Shown: one piece after another, positions 14,191 through 26,341 of the stretch
Layout of the letters: each line of letters starts with the position of its first letter
Numbering within the stretch: the first letter of the stretch is position 1
Assembly: GCF_032062135.1 (NCBI RefSeq)
Contig: NC_092859.1
Span: 70,656,149-70,720,148, forward strand
Direction: 5' to 3'
DNA from: Pyxicephalus adspersus
Lineage: Eukaryota > Chordata > Amphibia > Anura > Pyxicephalidae
DNA: 64,000 nt
Made by a program: the position numbers and the translations under genes
Notes under the pieces: model-generated
The model's input: the letters and a program-made list of their open reading frames with translations, nothing else
What the model was told of the DNA's origin: nothing
Database searches by the model: none

Positions 14191-15014
14191 ATTGATATGT
14201 GCAGAGAAACGGGACTTTAGCAGCATATATAAAACTCTTAAAACATTTTATTGGTACATCATAATAAAAAGTAAAGTAGGAGACGTTAATTTTTTGCAGT
14301 GCTCCAGAATGAAAACCACTGTGTCTCTATATTACAATATAAAGACAGACATCCACTTCTTCATAAAAGTATCAACATAAATACATAGTTGAAACATGGC
14401 AAGTCTCAGTCTATAGAAGTGCCAGTGTATCATCGTCGTGGTGTAACACCACTTTTTCAGGATGAAGCTTAATGAGACTAGTAAATATAATGATACAGCA
14501 AAAAATCAAATTCTAGTATCACGTTCCAAGCGCCAAAGCAGGTTCACACAGGAAAGGAGCACAGAAGGGCGATGAGTTCCAATAAACAGGAAGCAGCAAC
14601 CAAATGGTAAGACCAGAAGCCAAGAAGAGTTCAGGTCTATCTGGGATAGATGAAACAATCCTCCATAAGATGTCCTGTGGGTTCTACTAGAATTTGATTT
14701 TATGCTGTATCATTATATTTACTAGCCTCATAAGGCTTCTTCCTGAAGAAGTGGCGTTAAACCACGAAACGCGTTGATGATACACTGGCACTTCTTGTAA
14801 GACTTGCTATAATGTTTCAACTATTTATGTTGATACTTTTGTGAAGAAGTGGATGTATGTCTGTATATTGTAATATAGGGACACAGTGGTTCCCATTCTG
14901 GGGCACTGCAAAAATTAATGTCTTCTACTTTACTTTTTAATATGATGTACCAATAAAAATGTTTTAAGAGTTTTATATATGCCATTCAAGTCCCGTTTCT
15001 CTGCACATATCAAT
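14191..15014. repeat. 824-bp long inverted repeat with two 328-nt arms
   Basis: Left arm 14191-14518 and right arm 14687-15014 are inverse copies, roughly 88 percent identical by eye, separated by a 168-base loop. The outer ends are ATTGATATGTGCAGAGAAAC and its inverse; the inner ends are TTTGATTTTATGCTGTATC and its inverse. Each arm carries a stem-like motif CCTGAAGAAGTGGCG..ACCACGAAACGCGTTG (best preserved at 14754-14776). It is either a fold-back transposon or two head-to-head insertions of one element. There is no coding sequence. Confidence 0.8.
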
Positions 15015-15398
15015 TTAGTCTACATTTGGGATGTGGCATGTGGGCATTTAATGCAATATATTGATTGTTCGCCAACCAGTGAACCCTTTATGTATATGAT
15101 GCTAAGTTAGACTTTATTGGCTGCGTATGCCCAGTCAATGATATGGGTTGACAAGGACAGAAAGAAGGACCATTTAATATAATCACTTTATTGTCAAGAT
15201 GTCTGCAATATCTGAAATACACCTGTATTAGATAACTTCCAATCAAACTTTAAATAAATTGATGTGAATATATCAGATCTGATTTTATCCCATCACTTGA
15301 TTGACCTAAACATTATTGAAATTTTCCAATCCATTTGATTGGTTCAAATTAGCAAATAGTGATGAAAAAAGGTCATTTGATTAGAATATTCAAACAAT

Positions 15399-15625
15399 GG
15401 GCTTAATTTATCAAAGCTCTCAAAGACTGGAGAAGATACACTTTTATCAGTGAACCTGGGTGATCCAGCAAACCTGAAATAGATTTCATTAAAGTAATTT
15501 GCTATATTTGCTATGCAAATGTTTAGAATCCTGGACCAAACTAATTCCAGGTTTGCTGGATCACCCAGCTTCACTGATAAAAGTGTATCTTCTCCAGCCT
15601 TGGAGAGCTCTAAATCAGGCACAAT
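15399..15625. mobile_element. Full copy of the self-complementary MITE
   Basis: Left arm GGGCTTAATTTATCAAAGC and right arm CCAGCCTTGGAGAGCTC, with GGTGATCCAGCAAACC answered by GGTTTGCTGGATCACC. About 227 bp. Short open frames on both strands here come from the hairpin and are not genes. Confidence 0.85.
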
Positions 15626-17824
15626 AAATGATCAGATCAATACACCCATGGCCAACATATCTTTTGTATACTTGTCAGAAATGCTGTATCCTTGTCTCAT
15701 GTCCCCAGTCCCTAGACTACTGTCTTTTTACATGTCCATATCGACCGCCTGTGGGGTCCTCTTGGGTTCCCAAATAAAAATCTCAGTTAGCCATAAAGGA
15801 CCAACAGCTGAAGACTTATCTGCAATGCTGGATTACCAATGCTGCTCACCTAGAAGTTGAGTTGTCAAACAACTTGGACGCAGACTTAGTTGAGTAAATC
15901 ATGCTTTACTTGATAATAACAAAGAATATGCAGGAAGTGTGAAAAAGGGGTGGGAGGTAGACTAATTTTTGTCCAGAAATAAACTTTAGGATTATCAAAC
16001 AAACATACACAATATACATAACAGGAATACAACATAATTATAAATACCTGGAATCATCGATTTCATATTAACTGCCAGCAATATATAGGAATTGTGCAGT
16101 GTATATAGCAACATAAGATGAATTTCAAAGTTCAACTATTACATTTCAATTCCTGCACAAATGACCCATGTCTGAAGTAAAACACTAATGTGTATTCTGA
16201 GCTATATATGAGAACTAATTAAACTGGCGGAGTTCAAGGATTAAAAATCAGCCCGGGGCCCATGGTACAATTATTTCACCACTGATGAGTATTAAGATTT
16301 GGGCGTGGGTACATGAGTGATTATGTTTGCATCTGCAAAACATTCCTGACAGATCCAGTTAGACTAATCTGAATATTATCTTCCAACACTGCTGAGATTT
16401 TTTAAAATAGCCATATACTGTATGATATTTTGAACTGATTTGATGGATTAAACAAAAACTTTGAACTGATAAAAAAGTCAATAAAAATAATTCTATTTAC
16501 CATTAATATTTATCGATTAAAAATTGATTGGACAATACATTTTTTTGTTGATATATCATTCTGAAATCAAAAGCATTTTTTGAGTTATGATGAATATTTA
16601 AATGAACATAATGGTATATAATTGATTGTAATTCAGATTGATTATCAAACAAGTAGATGATGTTTGGAATACTAGGAGTTAATCACAAGGATGGGTTTTA
16701 ATTGATAGTGCACATATAAAACTTTGCAAGCTGCGAACTACTGACTTACTCTTGAAAGTGCTAGTTGCCTGACTTTATATGACTTGACTACTTTTGAGTC
16801 TAATTGCTATTTGAATTTGTTTTTGGTTTAGTTGGGCATTAGGTACACACACACAAGGCACTACCTTTTGGGAAGAGGAAATAGTTAGAACTGCAAAGCA
16901 AGGGGGTGAAAGGTAAAGAAGATGGGGTGGTAAAAAATAGCAAGGGGGTAATATACAATTTAAAACACATTTAATGTGTAGTTTTGATTACAAAACAAAT
17001 CCTAATTCTGTTAAACACATTTGCATGATCAAGCTTCAAAAATGTACAAATATATGTAAACATATGCACTAAAATGTGTGTAACTGCCCAAAGCCTGACC
17101 ATGCTAAAAAGCCTGAAAAGCATTAACAAATCAGCTAGAATGTAGAAAATGTTGGTCCTACAATCTGCATCTTTCTTAATCTTTTTATCATAGCTTTATA
17201 AAAATTAAACAACCATTTTAATTGCACATGTGGTAGGTGACAGCTGATTTTGAAAGTACGAGTGGTAGGTGACAACTGATTTTGAAAGTACGAGTATGTA
17301 CAAAACGCGTTAAATCAAATGTTAAGAATATTTACTGCAATCAAGTAATTTTGGTGTCAAACTACATCTAAAGCTTCATATCGGCGCTCAATAATTGTTG
17401 CCTGAAATTGTCATTAGTACATGTTTTAGGTGACAGCTCCATGAATCATCTTTGTACAGGCTGGCTGTTTTGCTATTGCTGAGCACCTTGCTCTGTTCTA
17501 TGGAGAGGGGAGTGCGAATGACCAATAGGTGCTACCCAGCAATGATAGACCAACATTATCTCTCATTAGTAGTGGGTTATTTAGTAATCATTAAATAGTG
17601 TTGTGAGACAACTGTATAAAATTTTTGTATGAGATATCAAGAATCATCCTGGTTCATGATGTTGCCAAATAACATTATATTACTTTTTAGTGGTACGACT
17701 AATTACATACCAGACAGGGGGTTATTTCAATTTGAGAACTTCAGAATTTAGCTTATGACCATTCCAATACTTTAGATTTTGCTTGTTCCAAGTCAAGAGC
17801 CAATGTCTATTTAAATGTGACACT
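15626..17824. other. No gene seen
   Basis: Non-coding. A CTATGGAGAGGGG word at 17498-17510 echoes the interior of the 61727 MITE and may mark another decayed copy between about 17380 and 17600. Confidence 0.5.
17230..17293 (+). repeat. 32-bp tandem duplication
   Basis: Two units of 32 bases beginning GTGGTAGGTGACAGCTGATT, differing at one base. Confidence 0.9.
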
Positions 17825-18085
17825 TTCAAGCATTAATAAATTTTACTTAGAAAAAAAAAACTATCAACCTATTATTACATATTGATCTATGACATAGATC
17901 ATACTTTTTGATGTTGCAAATTTATCCTGAGGAAGCGAAACCAGTGAAACATGTTGAAAAACAATTGAAACAAAAAAAATGAAATTAGGGTAGTGAATAG
18001 TGAATATATGTGTTTTTCAAATTGTTTTGCATGTTTCATGTATTTTTAATGTTTGAATAAATTATGGTTTTATTAGGAGAAATGA
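17825..18085 (+). repeat. Repeat with CCTGAGGAAGCG..GAAACATGTTG motif
   Basis: CCTGAGGAAGCGAAACCAG followed by GAAACATGTTG at 17926-17955 matches the layout of the motif in the arms of the inverted repeat at 14191-15014. As there, a stretch ending in AATAAA-like sequence (TTTGAATAAATTATGG) follows. Family not assigned; boundaries are approximate. Confidence 0.4.
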
Positions 18086-18138
18086 TGGCTAATTGTGAAT
18101 ATAATGTAATGAGTGCCTTAAAATTCTTGTAGTCTTTT

Positions 18139-21100
18139 GCCGGCAGATAAAGAAATCTGGCTACAAGTCAAACGAACATGTGTTCTCTGGATTAGCCAGT
18201 ATGATTCCACTATCAGAGCTTACCGGTCAGTTGAGTTTTCTGCTGCGGTAACAAATTGGCAGATTACTGGCTAATCTGGCACGGGGGTTCAGGATGCCTC
18301 CCCAGGTAGTAGCCATCTGAGACTCTAAACGTGTATTATGTAACTCTCCACTGGACATTGCCTCTGTATTTGTGAATTTTTATGAAAACGTGTACACTTC
18401 TAAGGGTAGTGATGTGTCTTTGGGCCAAGGTTTTTTGGAGAAATTGACCCTCCCCAAACTCACATCAAAGGAGGTTACTTACCTCAATTCGGTAATAACC
18501 GAGGAGGAGGTTGTTGCCGTGATCAAATGCTCTGCTAATTGTAAAGCACCAGGACCACATGGTTTGCCTTCCGAGTTCTTCAAAATCTTAGTGGACAAAG
18601 TGACACCCTCCTTCACGGCACTGTACAATACTTTGTTCTCCCCCTCTTCTTATCTAGACTCAGGAAATTTGGCTTTCATTAAGGTCTTTCCTAAAGAACA
18701 TAAGGATCCCCATGACCCCGGCTCATACCACCCAATCTCCCTCCTAAACCAGGATGTCTAGCTATTGTCTAAAATCCTGGCAGATCCTCTTGCAAGGCTT
18801 TTGCCACGCCCGGTGAGCCCCGCGCAAGCGGGATTTATACTGGGGAAATCCACCACTTACAATATCAGAAAACTATTGTTGTTATGAGGGCAAGCACAAT
18901 TAAATAGTTCCTCCTCGGCGGCTCCTGCGTTGACGGCTCTTTTGTCGCTTGACGTGGAGAAGGCCTTTGACAGTGTTGAGTGGCCTTGGCTACACCTAGT
19001 ACTTCGGAGTTTTGGATTTTAGGGGAATATAGCCAAATTTTTGGTGACTATGTACTCAAGACCGATGGACCGTATTCAAGTAGCAGGAGTACTATCATCA
19101 TCCTTTCTCCTGGGCAGAAGCACCAGGTAGGGTTGCCTCTTTCACCGCTACTATTTAACTAATATTGAGCCGTTGGCCAGGTCATTTTGTGACTGCAAAG
19201 TATTTGTGACTGCAAAGTATTTTACGTTATTATTATTCATAATAGACAAATCAGATTGGCTATGTTTGCGGATGATGTGATGTTAATCCTTCAGAACTCA
19301 GGCAAGGATTTGCCTAACATTATTCAACACATTCTAGTTTTGGAATTTTTTCTGGTTTCCGTATTAATTATGACAAAAGTGAGCTACTTAGTCTCCAACC
19401 CAATCTCCACTCAGGGATGGCAGCGGAAATTACAGCTCTAGGCATAAAATTGACTAAATTCCATCTGACTTATCTGGGCATTAAAATATCTTGCAATGCC
19501 CATGATATGTATGCCCTCAATTACTCCCCTTTAATAACCAAAATCTTGTCTGAATGAAATACCTGGAGAAACCTACCCTTATCTCTGCTGGGTCGCTGTC
19601 ATCTATTAAAGATGATCAGCTTTGCTAGACTCCTGTACCCATTGCAGACTCTACCCTTTCTCCTGAGACATTCAGATGTGCAAAAACTCCACTCTGCCTT
19701 TACATCTTTCCTCTGGCAGGGGAAGACTCCACGAATAGCTAAGACAAAATTAATTTGTTCCATGGAAAATGTAGGTATCAACTTGCCTGATATTCACCTT
19801 TACAACCTATCCTGCCTACTAAGACATGTTAAGGATTGGTGGCATGGAAAATCTCACTACACAACTAGCAAACTTGAATCCCTATTAGTCCGCCCTTGGT
19901 CTTTACTAGGTTTATTGAACTCCTCCTACTCAGGTGTGACAATAATATTCAAGACAACTTACTGTTTAAAAACACTCGACTAGCTTGGAGGGAGTTTAAA
20001 AAGTTACATAGCTGTGGTCTGGGGACCACTATGGGGACCCCCATCTTCTGCACTCCGGGTTTCCCCCAGGGTCATATGCACCAAGCCTATAATTTATGGG
20101 TGCAGAGAGGTGTTAAGACTTTGGCACAATTGGTGGATGAGGATATTAAATTACTGCCCTTTAATATTTTCCAAATCAAGTATGCTATACCCATGCAGCA
20201 TTTTTTGTATTACCTTCAAGTGAAATTCACCTTTTTTGAGGGACAGGTTGGGCGCTCAGACCTGAGACTCCCTTCTTCGGTGTCCAGGATCCTGGGAACC
20301 CCGCAATTAAAACACTCGATCTCACATATCTACCCACTGCTGATGGAGCAGGTAACAAGCAAAGAGTGCTCTCACTCATTTGTTAAACACTAGGCAACTT
20401 ATGTGGGATGTAACTACTCTGAGACTCTAGACCTGTTAGAGGTCAGTTGGAGAAGTGTACGCAAATATATGGTGAGCAAACAGTGGGGGGAACTACCGTT
20501 TAAGGTCATACACAGGGCTTACTATGCTTTCAAATTGAAAATCAGATCACAAGGGTTGTCTGACCACCTAACTGCCTGGCCCAAGTGCCAGCTATCTTTA
20601 GCTCCCTTAGAACAAGTCCTTTGGAATTGCCCCAATATATTGGCATTTTGCGATTTAGTATTTGGATTCATAGCAAAAATTTCAGGGCACATTAAACTTT
20701 CATCTCCTCATCTTGCCCTGTTCCACATAGAAATGCCCTCTGAAACATATGATATGGCTGGTCACGCAGTGGCAATTACTAAATTTGGGCACCTATGTCT
20801 CTTGATGGCGAAGAAATGTACACTTTAAACAGTGGCTGGAACCTAAAGCCCCTCCACTCTCACAACAATGGTTTATTCCATTGGTTGTGAAAAATGTGGT
20901 TATTTAGTTTGGTACAGAAATATGAGGATTATGATGTTTATTGTTTAACACAATAAACCTGCCGAGGAAACAACTCAACTCACACATAAGAAAAAATAAG
21001 AAAAAAAAAGAGACAGGAAAAGTCTAGGCATCTGCAACCATTTACTTGCTCTATATTTTATTCATTGTTACAGTTGGAGAATATTTGTGTATACGGTTGC

Positions 21101-21171
21101 ATACTGTATAATGGTTGTATATTTCTGTTTGTTATTTCCATTTCTTGCCAATAAAAATAATTTTACAAAAA
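18139..21171 (+). mobile_element. 5'-truncated L1/Tx1-type LINE with target-site duplication
   Basis: A non-LTR retrotransposon fragment of about 3.0 kb. GTAGTCTTTT occurs at 18129-18138 and again at 21172-21181, directly flanking the element: a 10-bp target-site duplication. The body starts inside the second reading frame just before the reverse transcriptase; no endonuclease domain is present, the usual result of incomplete reverse transcription. The 3' end has a short untranslated tail with AATAAAA near 21150 and an A-rich terminus. Nonsense codons and frameshifts make it inactive. Confidence 0.88.
18290..20883 (+). pseudogene. Broken LINE ORF2: reverse transcriptase and C-terminal region
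   Basis: Translated pieces in shifting frames follow the order of an L1-type ORF2. A lead-in region (FVNFYENVYTS) comes first, then KAPGPHG, the YRPISLLN-like block (SYHPISLLNQ, 18723-18755), QAGFILGKST, the first catalytic block SLDVEKAFDSVEW (about 18945-18985), GLPLSPLLFN (about 19130-19160), the catalytic FADD (19264-19275), then thumb-like and C-terminal segments (FARLLYPLQ, LPDIHLYN). Stop codons interrupt it after NQDV and after the LLLL run, and at least three frameshifts are needed to follow it. The catalytic aspartates survive, but no continuous protein can be made. A 17-bp direct duplication near 19190-19220 is one of the breaks. Confidence 0.85.
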
Positions 21172-21976
21172 GTAGTCTTTTTAAAAAAAAAGTGATATTA
21201 ATACACAAATCATTCAAGTAACGTGCTTGAAATGCCCTAAAGCTTACATTTTTTTTTAATTCTCTTTTAAATTTAATGATCGGGGTCCCTTCTGGTGTTT
21301 AAACTAGACCAGCATAAAACCAGGCAATTAAACATGCCCACCTTTCTTGGGCTTCCAGGTCCTGATTTGTTCCTGTAAGTACCTAGGATTAGTTATAGCA
21401 CACATGCAGCTCACTCTTCATATATATAGTGTGTTTGGTACTGTGTAATTGGAAGCAGGCAGCTACCTTGGAACAAACATGAACAAAATCTAAAGGAGCT
21501 TAAGGATTTAAGACAGTAATCTTTCCATGTTTACAAAAATAGCTTCAAGTACCCTAATATTCTCCATTTTATACTCTCAGTTTACACAATCCCATGGATT
21601 CTTTATTGCAGCAGATGGTTAAGTATTAGAGTTTATACCTGGTTATTAAGACTTTCTATTATTGATCCCCTGAAATATCATCAACAAGGCATTTGTCAGT
21701 TTCAGCTAAAAACTATATTAAATAATGAAATGTGAAACCATCAGGAAAATGACATATGTACTTCAAAAAATCTCTAGCCTTGGTCTGCTAAATTACATTT
21801 TAATGATATTTTCACTGGCTGTTCATTTTACAACTTTCTACAATGAATCTGTGCAACTAAAAACTGTATTCCTCTAAAAAAAATACTTCACTTCTTTTTG
21901 TTTCATAACGTTTGAAGCTTTTATTTTACTAAACAAAAGTTCCCTTGCTTTGTTTTGCTGGTATTTGAAATATATA

Positions 21977-23160
21977 CCGTATTTTTCGGACTATAAGACG
22001 CACTTTTTCTTCCCCAAAACTGGGGGGGAAAAGTGGGTGCGTCTTATACNNNNNNNNNNNNNNNNNNNNNNNNNNNNNNNNNNNNNNNNNNNNNNNNNNN
22101 NNNNNNNNNNNNNNNNNNNNNNNNNNNNNNNNNNNNNNNNNNNNNNNNNNNNNNNNNNNNNNNNNNNNNNNNNNNNNNNNNNNNNNNNNNNNNNNNNNNN
22201 NNNNNNNNNNNNNNNNNNNNNNNNNNNNNNNNNNNNNNNNNNNNNNNNNNNNNNNNNNNNNNNNNNNNNNNNNNNNNNNNNNNNNNNNNNNNNNNNNNNN
22301 NNNNNNNNNNNNNNNNNNNNNNNNNNNNNNNNNNNNNNNNNNNNNNNNNNNNNNNNNNNNNNNNNNNNNNNNNNNNNNNNNNNNNNNNNNNNNNNNNNNN
22401 NNNNNNNNNNNNNNNNNNNNNNNNNNNNNNNNNNNNNNNNNNNNNNNNNNNNNNNNNNNNNNNNNNNNNNNNNNNNNNNNNNNNNNNNNNNNNNNNNNNN
22501 NNNNNNNNNNNNNNNNNNNNNNNNNNNNNNNNNNNNNNNNNNNNNNNNNNNNNNNNNNNNNNNNNNNNNNNNNNNNNNNNNNNNNNNNNNNNNNNNNNNN
22601 NNNNNNNNNNNNNNNNNNNNNNNNNNNNNNNNNNNNNNNNNNNNNNNNNNNNNNNNNNNNNNNNNNNNNNNNNNNNNNNNNNNNNNNNNNNNNNNNNNNN
22701 NNNNNNNNNNNNNNNNNNNNNNNNNNNNNNNNNNNNNNNNNNNNNNNNNNNNNNNNNNNNNNNNNNNNNNNNNNNNNNNNNNNNNNNNNNNNNNNNNNNN
22801 NNNNNNNNNNNNNNNNNNNNNNNNNNNNNNNNNNNNNNNNNNNNNNNNNNNNNNNNNNNNNNNNNNNNNNNNNNNNNNNNNNNNNNNNNNNNNNNNNNNN
22901 NNNNNNNNNNNNNNNNNNNNNNNNNNNNNNNNNNNNNNNNNNNNNNNNNNNNNNNNNNNNNNNNNNNNNNNNNNNNNNNNNNNNNNNNNNNNNNNNNNNN
23001 NNNNNNNNNNNNNNNNNNNNNNNNNNGTGATTAGAAGGGGATACATTGACACAGAGTGATTTTTTAGTATTTTGTTCAGAATCTTTTTTTTCTAGGTTTT
23101 TCTCCTTTAAAATTGGGTGCGTCTTATAGGCCGGAGCGTCTTATAGTCCGAAAAATACGG
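21977..23160. mobile_element. TIR DNA transposon (CCGTATTTTTCGGACTATAAGACGC ends), copy 1, with internal gap
   Basis: Inverted termini CCGTATTTTTCGGACTATA and, on the other strand, the same sequence at 23160, flanked by TA on both sides. The subterminal parts repeat the word CGTCTTATAG/CTATAAGACG in both orientations. Positions 22050-23026 are N. I do not assign a superfamily; only non-coding sequence is visible outside the gap. Confidence 0.8.
22050..23026. other. Assembly gap (977 N)
   Basis: All bases are N. Long apparent open frames across it are artefacts. The gap falls wholly inside a TIR transposon. Confidence 0.99.
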
Positions 23161-23166
23161 TATATA

Positions 23167-24272
23167 CACGAGGGGGTGCTGAGAATTTCCTGTCTTTGAC
23201 AGAAAGAAGAGAGCCAGACTCAAAGCCAGGTGTTTCTTGAAATTCCGGAACGGATAAAAGGCTGAAGGGGCCAGGTCAGGTAAGTGGGGGGGATGGCGGA
23301 CCAATTGGAAACCCAGGGTGTTCTAATTTGGCAGCCACAACGTTGAACGTGTGCGCAGCTGCATTGTCCTGCAAAAAAAGTATCCCTTTGGTCAACTTTC
23401 CACGGCATTTTGTCTTAATTGCCTCCTTCAGCTGGTCCAGGAGGTTACCATAATTCTGTCTGGTGATACGAGAGCCCTGAGGTAAGTAGTCCACCAACAG
23501 AATATCGTCTTTGTCCCAGAAAACGGACGCCATAACTTTTTTGGTCGATTTCTGGGTTCGGAACTTCTTCGTCCTTTGACTGTTCCTTGGTTTCAGGATT
23601 GTGAATGTGGAGTCAGGTTTCATCCTCAGTCACTAACCTAGCCAAAAAGTCCTGTGCAGCTTCAAAATGGGCCAAAACGGCTTTGGATGCTTCAACTCGT
23701 CCCTTCTTCTGATCACTGTTCAAACATTTCGGCACCCACTTCGCTAAAAGCTTACGCATGTCTAGGATAGTGGTGATAACAAACCCAGCACTCTCCCGTG
23801 AGATGTCAGGTATCTGGGCTCACCTTTTTGCGGATATTCACCAGTCCTCAATAATCAGCTCATGGACAGCATTGCAGGTTGCCGGCTCAGTTGAGGTTGG
23901 GGGGCGCCCACTGCGTAGCTCATCTTCAACTGTAAAATTCCCAGTCTTAAAAAGAGATATCCAGTTTTTGACAGTGCTGTAGGAAGGACACTTCTCCCCA
24001 AATGTTTGTGACATCAAAGTGTGAATGTCCTTTGCTGACTTTCCCTGGAGAAACAAAAACTTCATGACGGCCCGTAACGCCAACGACGTGAAACTTGCTT
24101 GTGCCTCTGCCATCACAGCTTCTCACTAAAAGAAAAAACAGTTTGAAGAATCACAAAGACCTGATATTTGCACAGGTACATACTAAGATATAAGGCTGTC
24201 ATATGTTCCCAAAGTCATTTTTCTATTTCATCTGAAAGGGGGCAAAGCCAGGAACTTCCCAGCACCCCCTTG
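23167..24272 (-). mobile_element. Mariner-type DNA transposon, decayed, TIRs and TA duplication visible
   Basis: An element of 1106 bp bounded by terminal inverted repeats. The left end reads CACGAGGGGGTGCTGAGAA and the right end, on the other strand, CAAGGGGGTGCTGGGAAG. Both are flanked by TA (23165-23166 and 24273-24274), the mariner target duplication. The transposase lies on the minus strand. The element is shorter than the usual ~1.3 kb because the transposase C-terminus is missing. Confidence 0.9.
23180..24113 (-). pseudogene. Mariner transposase pseudogene
   Basis: The frame starts at ATG 24113 (MAEAQASFTSLALRAVMKF). It carries the N-terminal helix-turn-helix region (GKSAKDIHTLMSQTFGEK, YSTVKNWISLFKTG) and then the mariner linker signature E-D-E-L-R-S-GRP. 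The catalytic domain follows in pieces: TEDET with the usual Trp changed to a TGA stop, FLQDNAAAH (second Asp, about 23355-23381), and P-D-L-A-P-S-A-F-Y (third Asp) in another frame. At least one stop and two frameshifts break it. Past FKKHLA the C-terminus is gone and the terminal repeat follows almost directly. It cannot encode an active enzyme. In intact relatives it would cut and paste at TA sites. Confidence 0.88.
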
Positions 24273-24274
24273 TA

Positions 24275-25900
24275 TTTACGCATATATATATATAATATAT
24301 ATTGTATCTAGACAAGTCACTTAATTGAACAGAAAAAGGTTGTACCAATTGAACAGAAAAAGGTTGTCCCATAGGTTAGATTTTCTCAATTAAAAAAAGA
24401 CTTTCTCAGGAAACCCTGTAATAACTTTAAGGTATATCCTTCTAATATGTCTATAGCCACATCTCACAGTATCTTAGAGTGGTGGTCAGTGTGAAGGATA
24501 CCTCTTACATTGTGGCCCAGTGGGGATTATGCTATCCTTACTGATAGCCAAAACAATCATTGGTGTCTATTAAATAACCTGAGCAGCACAAAATGCTCAT
24601 TGCTCAAGGAACGTCTAGCAACTAAACCTCCACAGATTTATTGGTTCCACGTTTAAATAAATCTAAACTCATCGACAAAAACTTACTGCTGTAATCGCTG
24701 CATGTAATAACATTTTAACATATTTTCAAGTTAGGGATATAATCTCTTTATTGCCAAATTTTATTTTGCTCCCATATTTCAAGTGCCAATCATGGACATA
24801 TATGTAAATACATCAAAACAATGCAAGCTGCATTGACCAAAGAGGGAACTCAGTAAATATATGTATGCTAAAATATCTCTTTAAAATAAGTGTTACCATG
24901 AGAATTTGGCACTAGAATCAAAACTGTGTTAATTAAACTAATTAAAATTCAATCCAAATAAATAAAATAAAATAATTAAACTGTTACTTTAATAATTATG
25001 ATACAAACATACATCTAAAAAATTATTTTTTAGATATAACAAAAGTTAAAACCCAAATGCATAAATATGATTATAGGAATTGTCGCATGTGCAATAATTT
25101 GAACACCCTTAGGCACAGTTCACTGGAATGAAACTCTTTTTTTTTTTTCAAAAGTCTTCCAGGTTCTAGTTTGAAGATACAGTTTGGTCATGCACGACAT
25201 GTTTAGGATGTACCTGCACACATCTATGTGCCCGGTGTTCTAGAAGGAAGTAGGCACTTTTGTTATTTTGTTTTTCTGCACCTCTTAGACTATATGTCAG
25301 CTAGCCGTCATGTTTCACCCAGACACCTTTCAAACAGAAGTCTGCAATTCACACCCCTGTGTGGGAAGTTATGTTAATGATGCTGACAAATTCTATATAA
25401 AGACAAGAACCATAATATTATTATATATGCATAATTCTATGTCACATGATACTTATACCAGCGTTAGTAATTATACTTCTGCAAACCATGTTTTACTTTT
25501 CTCTGAGGAAAGCCTCCTGTTTGAAGTATATGTTGTTTGAACTTGCCCTTACCAATGTCATTATGAAGACATGTGTATTAAGAATGTACTCTAATGTGCT
25601 CAGCTAAAATAAACAATTTCGATTGTACTACTGCTCAATTATGAGACATCACAATTCTTACATCTTTTGTGTGGTTTTTGCTGCAAAGAACAAAAATAAG
25701 CCAGACTTTTTATTAAAAAAAAAATCACCTTCATAAGATTCATTTGTACATTACAATTAGTGTGAAAAGGTGGATGTAGGAATCATGATTGTTGGTGTGT
25801 TCCCAGTGCATTGCCCCCATATTATCTTCTTGTTAAGGTATCAAACTACATTATCATGACCCATTTAGATGCACTCCAGGTATCTTCATGCTGCATAATC
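24275..25900. other. No gene seen
   Basis: AT-rich non-coding sequence between the mariner and the CpG-rich MITE. Confidence 0.6.
24323..24370 (+). repeat. 24-bp tandem duplication
   Basis: Two units beginning AATTGAACAGAAAAAGGTTG, nearly identical, 50 bases past the mariner end. Confidence 0.9.
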
Positions 25901-26341
25901 TAAAGCTACGTACACACTTCCAATAATTAACGTTGGTAAACGAACGACGAACGATCCTGCACGATATCGGCGAACGATCGTATAGCACCGATCCTGTACA
26001 TGCAGATAACGACACGATCGTTCGCAGATATTGTACACACAATAGATGCGATCGTTTGAGCGATACAGGAAGTGACGTGCATGACAGGAAGTGAACGAAC
26101 GTTCGTTCATCACGCATGCTCAGACCATGGACGATCAATGAACGACCGTACACACGATAGATGGTAAACGATCGTCGTCCAATCCGATCCGCCGGTCCGG
26201 TCGTTCATTTCCATCGACTATTCTCGTTCGTCGGCGTCGTTGGTTACTTTTTTTACGAACGATTTTTGACCAATCGATCGTTCGTCGTTCGTTCGTCGTT
26301 CATTTCCAACGATAAAAATTGGAAGTGTGTACGCAGCTTTA
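25901..26341. mobile_element. CpG-rich TIR MITE, TAAAGCTRCGTACACACTTCC ends
   Basis: 441 bp. The left end TAAAGCTACGTACACACTTC and the inverted right end TAAAGCTGCGTACACACTTC match almost perfectly over about 24 bases. The interior is packed with CGATCGTT/AACGATCG words and has a perfect 16-bp palindrome GAACGAACGTTCGTTC at 26093-26108. Non-coding; open frames on both strands reflect the absence of TA-rich stops. Confidence 0.85.

Noticed and set aside
21950..23059. Open frames over 300 codons on both strands
   Set aside because: They run through the N gap; the translated residues are unknown.
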